From: CALARM01 sp964431735
GTDB taxonomy: Bacteria; Vulcanimicrobiota; SpSt-956; JAKJGF01
DNA length: 35,829 nt
NCBI GenBank assembly: GCA_964431735.1
Contig: CAYSLJ010000072.1
Coordinates: forward strand, 1 to 35,829
Direction of reading: 5' to 3'
Shown here: in pieces, positions 32,644-35,829 of the stretch
How the letters are laid out: each line of letters begins with the position of its first letter
Numbering within the stretch: the stretch's first letter is position 1
Notes under the pieces: generated by a model
The model's input: the letters and a program-made list of their open reading frames with translations, nothing else
Told to the model about the DNA's origin: nothing
The model's database searches: none
Program-made: the position numbers and the translations under genes

Positions 32644-33594
32644 ATGATAGCAGGATATATAAGGGTTTCCACACTGGATCAGGTTGAATATGGCAGAGGT
32701 CTGGAGATACAGAAAGAAGCAATACTGGATTACTGCAAAAAAAACGGATTGAAATTAGATAAATTTTATGAAGAGCAGGGTGTTTCAGGAGGACTTGACA
32801 GAAGACCTGCTCTGGCAGAACTTCAGTCTGACGTATCGTCAGGGCTTATAGATACCATAATAATAACAAGACTGGATAGACTGGCAAGAAATCTTCTTGT
32901 ACAGGAAAGTATCCTCGGAGATTTCCAGGAGAAAGGCGCTTCTGTAATCTCAATAGACGAGCCTGACATACTGAGCATAGACCCGTCCAGAATCCTTCTC
33001 AGACAGATGAAAGGCGCCATAAACCAGTATGAGAAAGCTATGATTGTAATAAGAATGAAATCGGGAAGAACTAAAAAAGCGAAAGACGGCGGTTACGGAG
33101 GAGGTGCTCCCCCGCTGGGTTATATAACAAAAAGAGATACGGGAAAATCTCCCAGTTACCTTGCCGTTCAGGACACAGAGGCATCTACAGTGGAGCTTAT
33201 TTATGAGCTGAGACATAAGGGAAAAACACTGAAAGAAATATCAGATTACTTAAATGAAAATAACTATAAAACAAAAAGGAATGGAACATGGCACGGATGC
33301 ACAGTAAAATATATCCTTGAAAATAGTCTTTATAAAGGTTTTGTAGATTATTCCGCCATACATACAGAAGGTATTCATGAACCTCTCATCGATCGAAATT
33401 TTATTATACCTTCTAAAGACACCTTACAGGCAGAAATTTTTATAGTTTTTGAAAAAAATAAAGGAGCCTCGTTCAGGCAGATAGCGGATAAACTCAATCT
33501 CAACCATATCCCCACCAGAAGAGGCGGTAAATGGAAAGCAGGTACAGTCAAGTACCTTTGGGATAAAAGAATTTCTTCTGAAAACAATTTTTAA
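32644..33594 (+). CDS. Serine recombinase with duplicated C-terminal HTH unit
   Basis: The 316-residue protein has a resolvase-type catalytic domain (1-140) with Ser9 in YIRVSTLDQ, the EEQGVSGGLDRRPAL segment and IITRLDRLARNLL, all arginines in place. Then comes PPLGYI, the usual entry to the large-serine-recombinase DNA-binding domain. Two similar units follow: GKTLKEISDYLNENNYKTKR...TVKYILEN (about 198-232) and GASFRQIADKLNLNHIPTRR...TVKYLWDK (about 273-310). There is no zinc-ribbon cysteine cluster or coiled coil, so it is shorter than integrase-type members. It may be an invertase/resolvase-like enzyme. Translation seems leaderless. No coding cargo is obvious around it. Confidence 0.9.
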   Translation: MIAGYIRVSTLDQVEYGRGLEIQKEAILDYCKKNGLKLDKFYEEQGVSGGLDRRPALAELQSDVSSGLIDTIIITRLDRLARNLLVQESILGDFQEKGASVISIDEPDILSIDPSRILLRQMKGAINQYEKAMIVIRMKSGRTKKAKDGGYGGGAPPLGYITKRDTGKSPSYLAVQDTEASTVELIYELRHKGKTLKEISDYLNENNYKTKRNGTWHGCTVKYILENSLYKGFVDYSAIHTEGIHEPLIDRNFIIPSKDTLQAEIFIVFEKNKGASFRQIADKLNLNHIPTRRGGKWKAGTVKYLWDKRISSENNF

Positions 33595-33980
33595 GATTTT
33601 TTACCAATCATTAAAAAATTGTCCCTGTAAAATTATTGTTTTGCAATGTTTTAGTAGTAATAATAATTAATAATTAATTAATTAATAATAATACTTAATA
33701 ATACTTAATAATATAAAAATAATATATTCACCTCGGTAATAGATGAAGGTGTTGGGTTCTGGGTTTTGAATATTCTATTCTTAACCCTATCACTCAACAC
33801 CAGAAACTGAGAGATTTAATTGATTTTCATTTGTAAACACAATTTCACTATTGAACACAATCTATTGTTAAATAGTTAAATATGATTTTTCTGTGTATAA
33901 TATGTTTGCTTTAAACTTACTAATCGTGGTTATAATAATTGATTACCGGAGCAGTTTATTTTTTTATATAGATTATCATT
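33595..33980. other. AT-rich intergenic region between convergent genes
   Basis: No gene is seen in 386 bases. At about 33656-33730 lies low-complexity TAATAAT/TTAATTAA DNA. At 33748-33801 nested short pairings occur: GGTGTTG (33748-33754) with CAACACC (33795-33801), and inside it GGGTT (33761-33765) with AACCC (33783-33787). These may form the 3' ends of the two transcripts, but there is no clean stem plus T-run. Confidence 0.5.
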
Positions 33981-35180
33981 TTATACAACACAAATTCTTA
34001 AAACTTCGTCTATAGTAGTGATTCCTTCTATGGCTTTTTTCAGGCCATCATGTTTCATAGATGCTTCTCCCCTGTTTCTGAAGAATTTTACCAGATCGGC
34101 ACAGGAAGGTTTCATGGAAATTTCACTTTTTAATTCATCGTCTATTACTATGACTTCATGTAATGCCGTTCTCTTTTTGTAGCCGGTGTTACGGCAAGCC
34201 TCACAACCTTTTCCTTTATATAAAACCATATTTTCTCTATAAAGGTTTTCTTCTTTCAACATATTAACAAGTCCTTCAGGCACGGGAATTTCTTCTTTAC
34301 AGTCAGGGCAGATTTGCCTTATCAATCTCTGTGATATGATGCCTTTCATGGCAGATGCAAGCAGAAAAGGTTCAAGTCCCATATCAATAAGTCTTGTTAA
34401 TGCTTCTGCACTATCAGCGGCATGGAGAACACTTATTACTACATGTCCTGTAAGAGCTGTTTCCAGGAGTATTTTAGCTGACACGTTATCTCTTATTTCT
34501 CCGCAGTAAATAACATCGGGGTCCTGCCTTAAGAATGCTCTGAGTGCTCCCGTGAAGGTAAGTCCTTCTTTTTCATTTAACTGTGTATGAATAACATTGT
34601 CAATCAAATATTCTACCGGATCTTCTATTGTGAGAATATTAATCCCCGGATTTGCCATTTCTTTAAGTCCGGCATATGCTGTTGTTGTCTTTCCGCACCC
34701 GGTGGGACCGTTAATTATAATAAGTCCGAAAGGACTATTCAGTAAATCTTTATATTTCTTTAAATTTTCTTCATTAAAACCAAGTTTTTCCAGATCAAGA
34801 GTTATGTTTGCCTTATCAAGGATTCTCATTACTATGTTTTCTCCGTAAAAGGTCGGAAGGGTAGAAACTCTGATGTCCAGGTATCTATTTCCGAATTCAT
34901 GGTTTATTTTCCCATCCTGAGGTTTTGACAGAATATCGCTGTTTAATGAAGCTCTTTCTTTAATTTTTTTTACCAGTGGATTATAAAGCAGGGAGGATAG
35001 TGATGATATATCCCTCATTGTTCCGTCAATTCTGTAGCGAATTTTTAAGGCATGTTTTAAAGGATTCAGGTGTATATCACTTGCCCTTTCGGAACATGCA
35101 TCTTGTATGATGAAGTTCAACAGTTCATTTAGTTTGATCTCGTCATGTTCATCGATTTCAATATCAAATTTTTCTTTCAT
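33981..35180 (-). CDS. GspE/PilB-family secretion/pilus ATPase (short form)
   Basis: The 399-residue protein is a type II secretion or type IV pilus assembly ATPase. It has the Asp/His-box lead (DACSERASDIHLNP), DGTMRDI, IRVSTLPTFYGENIVMRIL, Walker A GPTGCGKTT (about 160), ILTIEDPVEY, LRQDPDVIYCGEIRD (Walker B and Asp box), TGHVVISVLHAADS, and a four-cysteine zinc motif CPDC...CEACRNTG. The usual N-terminal N1/MshEN domain of PilB/GspE (150 residues or more) is absent. No pilin, GspF or PilC gene is in the window. AAAGGAG precedes the ATG. It lies 20 bases after the HTH gene, in the same operon. The ATPase works in the cytoplasm at the inner membrane. Confidence 0.93.
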   Translation of the reverse strand: MKEKFDIEIDEHDEIKLNELLNFIIQDACSERASDIHLNPLKHALKIRYRIDGTMRDISSLSSLLYNPLVKKIKERASLNSDILSKPQDGKINHEFGNRYLDIRVSTLPTFYGENIVMRILDKANITLDLEKLGFNEENLKKYKDLLNSPFGLIIINGPTGCGKTTTAYAGLKEMANPGINILTIEDPVEYLIDNVIHTQLNEKEGLTFTGALRAFLRQDPDVIYCGEIRDNVSAKILLETALTGHVVISVLHAADSAEALTRLIDMGLEPFLLASAMKGIISQRLIRQICPDCKEEIPVPEGLVNMLKEENLYRENMVLYKGKGCEACRNTGYKKRTALHEVIVIDDELKSEISMKPSCADLVKFFRNRGEASMKHDGLKKAIEGITTIDEVLRICVV

Positions 35181-35200
35181 TGTTATGCTCCTTTCATTTT

Positions 35201-35500
35201 TTATTTATTTGAATTATTGTCTTTTGACTTTATTCTTTCCCTGAAAAATTCTATAGCTTTTTCCAGCTCTTTTCTGAATTCTTCCTGTTCTTTACTCTGT
35301 CCCTTTAGAAAGGAAATCAGATCTTTACGGTAAAAACGCCACTGCCCTCCTGCCTTGAAGCCAGTTATCGTTCCCTCGTTCAGCCAGCGATAAAGGGTGG
35401 GCTTGCTTGTATTTAAAAATTCCGCAGCCTGGCTGATGTCCATTATATCGGTAAGACTTCTTCCCTCTTCCCGGAATATTTCACCTATCTCTTCTTTCAT
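35201..35500 (-). CDS. Excisionase-type (MerR-like HTH) DNA-binding protein
   Basis: The 99-residue protein contains a helix-turn-helix of the excisionase/BldC family at about residues 18-66: MDISQAAEFLNTSKPTLYRWLNEGTITGFKAGGQWRFYRKDLISFLKG. The C-terminal third is a charged helix (EEFRKELEKAIEFFRERIKSK), possibly for oligomerisation. GAGGTG precedes the ATG. It is the first gene of a two-gene operon with the PilB-like ATPase, so it may regulate that operon. Such domains also occur fused to the N-terminus of GspE-like proteins in some bacteria. No recombination function is implied by the excisionase name. Confidence 0.9.
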   Translation of the reverse strand: MKEEIGEIFREEGRSLTDIMDISQAAEFLNTSKPTLYRWLNEGTITGFKAGGQWRFYRKDLISFLKGQSKEQEEFRKELEKAIEFFRERIKSKDNNSNK

Positions 35501-35777
35501 GTTTATTTATCACCTCTTTTTTATTATTATATTTAATTAAAATTTATTAAATTTAATTATTTTATATCATATATTATTAAAAATGTCAATATATATTTTA
35601 TTATAATTATTTAAATGTTGCAGTTTAGATTTTTTTCGGAGGAGCACCAGGCAGACAGACTGTATTTACATATTATTCAAATTATTCATTTACATGAAAG
35701 CAATTATGTCAAGTAATATACCGGGAGTTCCTGAAGTAAGATCTAAAAATCCGATTTTCCCTATTCATCTCCCTCTA
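35501..35777. promoter_or_regulatory. Upstream region of the HTH-ATPase operon
   Basis: No gene is visible in 277 bases. The first part (35510-35620) is almost pure A/T and must hold the minus-strand promoter; several TATAAT-like words occur (for example tattataattat at about 35600-35611), but no single promoter stands out. The second part is ordinary sequence with a GGAGGAG (35639-35645) that precedes no ORF of note. Confidence 0.4.
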
Positions 35778-35829
35778 AGTACCGCTCCAAATAAGTTAGT
35801 ACCCATATTAAAACCTGTCCCTGGCCGGA
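35778..35829 (+). mobile_element. Palindromic MITE-like element D (cut by window edge)
   Basis: From the base before AGTACCGCTCCAAATAAG to the right edge, 53 bases are identical to the start of element B (22110-22162). The flank TCTA just before is also shared (TTCTA in B, CTCTA here). The copy has the B orientation and continues outside the window. Confidence 0.9.

Noticed and set aside
28431..33594. Prophage or integrative element bounded by the two recombinases
   Set aside because: No phage structural, replication or conjugation genes lie between them, and no direct repeats resembling att sites were found at the ends.

Overview
The window is AT-rich bacterial chromosome with short intergenic spaces, good Shine-Dalgarno sequences, several TTG/GTG starts and many TPR, kinase, FHA and zinc-ribbon proteins. 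A lipoprotein, type IV pilus or type II secretion ATPase, BatA/DUF58 proteins and a hydrogenase-like sensor suggest an anaerobic or facultative bacterium from a little-studied phylum rich in Ser/Thr kinases. The Eremiobacterota/Xenobia type comes to mind, but that is only a guess; there is no rRNA or other taxonomic marker gene here.

Layout. 1-1207 (minus strand) is the 5' part of a zinc-ribbon protein with long acidic repeats that runs off the left edge. 1376-4203 holds a secreted TPR protein, an RlmD/TrmA-type RNA methyltransferase and a GNAT-like protein. 4291-19753 is the main block. It starts with four single-pass receptors in tandem, each with a cytoplasmic kinase-like domain, one membrane helix, a short TPR-like hairpin and an outer LivJ-type substrate-binding domain. 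A small protein sits between the third and fourth. They are followed by a zinc-ribbon/pseudokinase/PP2C fusion, a vWA protein, a zinc-ribbon/FHA protein and a TPR/FHA protein. Only the fourth receptor keeps all kinase catalytic residues; the other three and the kinase-like domain of the phosphatase are degenerate. I read the block as a phospho-signalling module: four outer sensors, one writer, one eraser and two FHA readers.

19798-21750 (minus) encodes an [FeFe]-hydrogenase-like sensor fused to a chemoreceptor signalling domain. 21899-22331 holds two related ~220-bp palindromic, MITE-like elements. Further copies lie at 29991-30221 (opposite orientation) and at the right edge (35778 onward). 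A 28-nt fragment at 23469-23496 lies inverted relative to the junction of the first two, so inverted repeats bracket a GNAT gene. 23498-28281 is an operon of DUF58, BatA-like, ABC ATPase, ABC permease and a membrane-anchored protein, closed by a strong hairpin. 28431-33594 carries a XerC/D-like recombinase, secreted proteins, a TPR/formylglycine-generating-enzyme-like protein, a BON lipoprotein, a possible DUF2993 protein and a serine recombinase. The recombinase appears to be transcribed leaderless from a near-consensus promoter overlapped by a 21-bp inverted repeat. 33981-35500 (minus) is an excisionase-type HTH gene followed by a GspE/PilB-type ATPase.

The most notable items are the four-receptor kinase/pseudokinase array with its pseudokinase-phosphatase fusion, a possibly pseudoknotted leader before that fusion, the sensory hydrogenase-chemoreceptor, and the palindromic element family that supplies stop codons to host genes. 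All functions come from reading motifs by eye; no database search was run.
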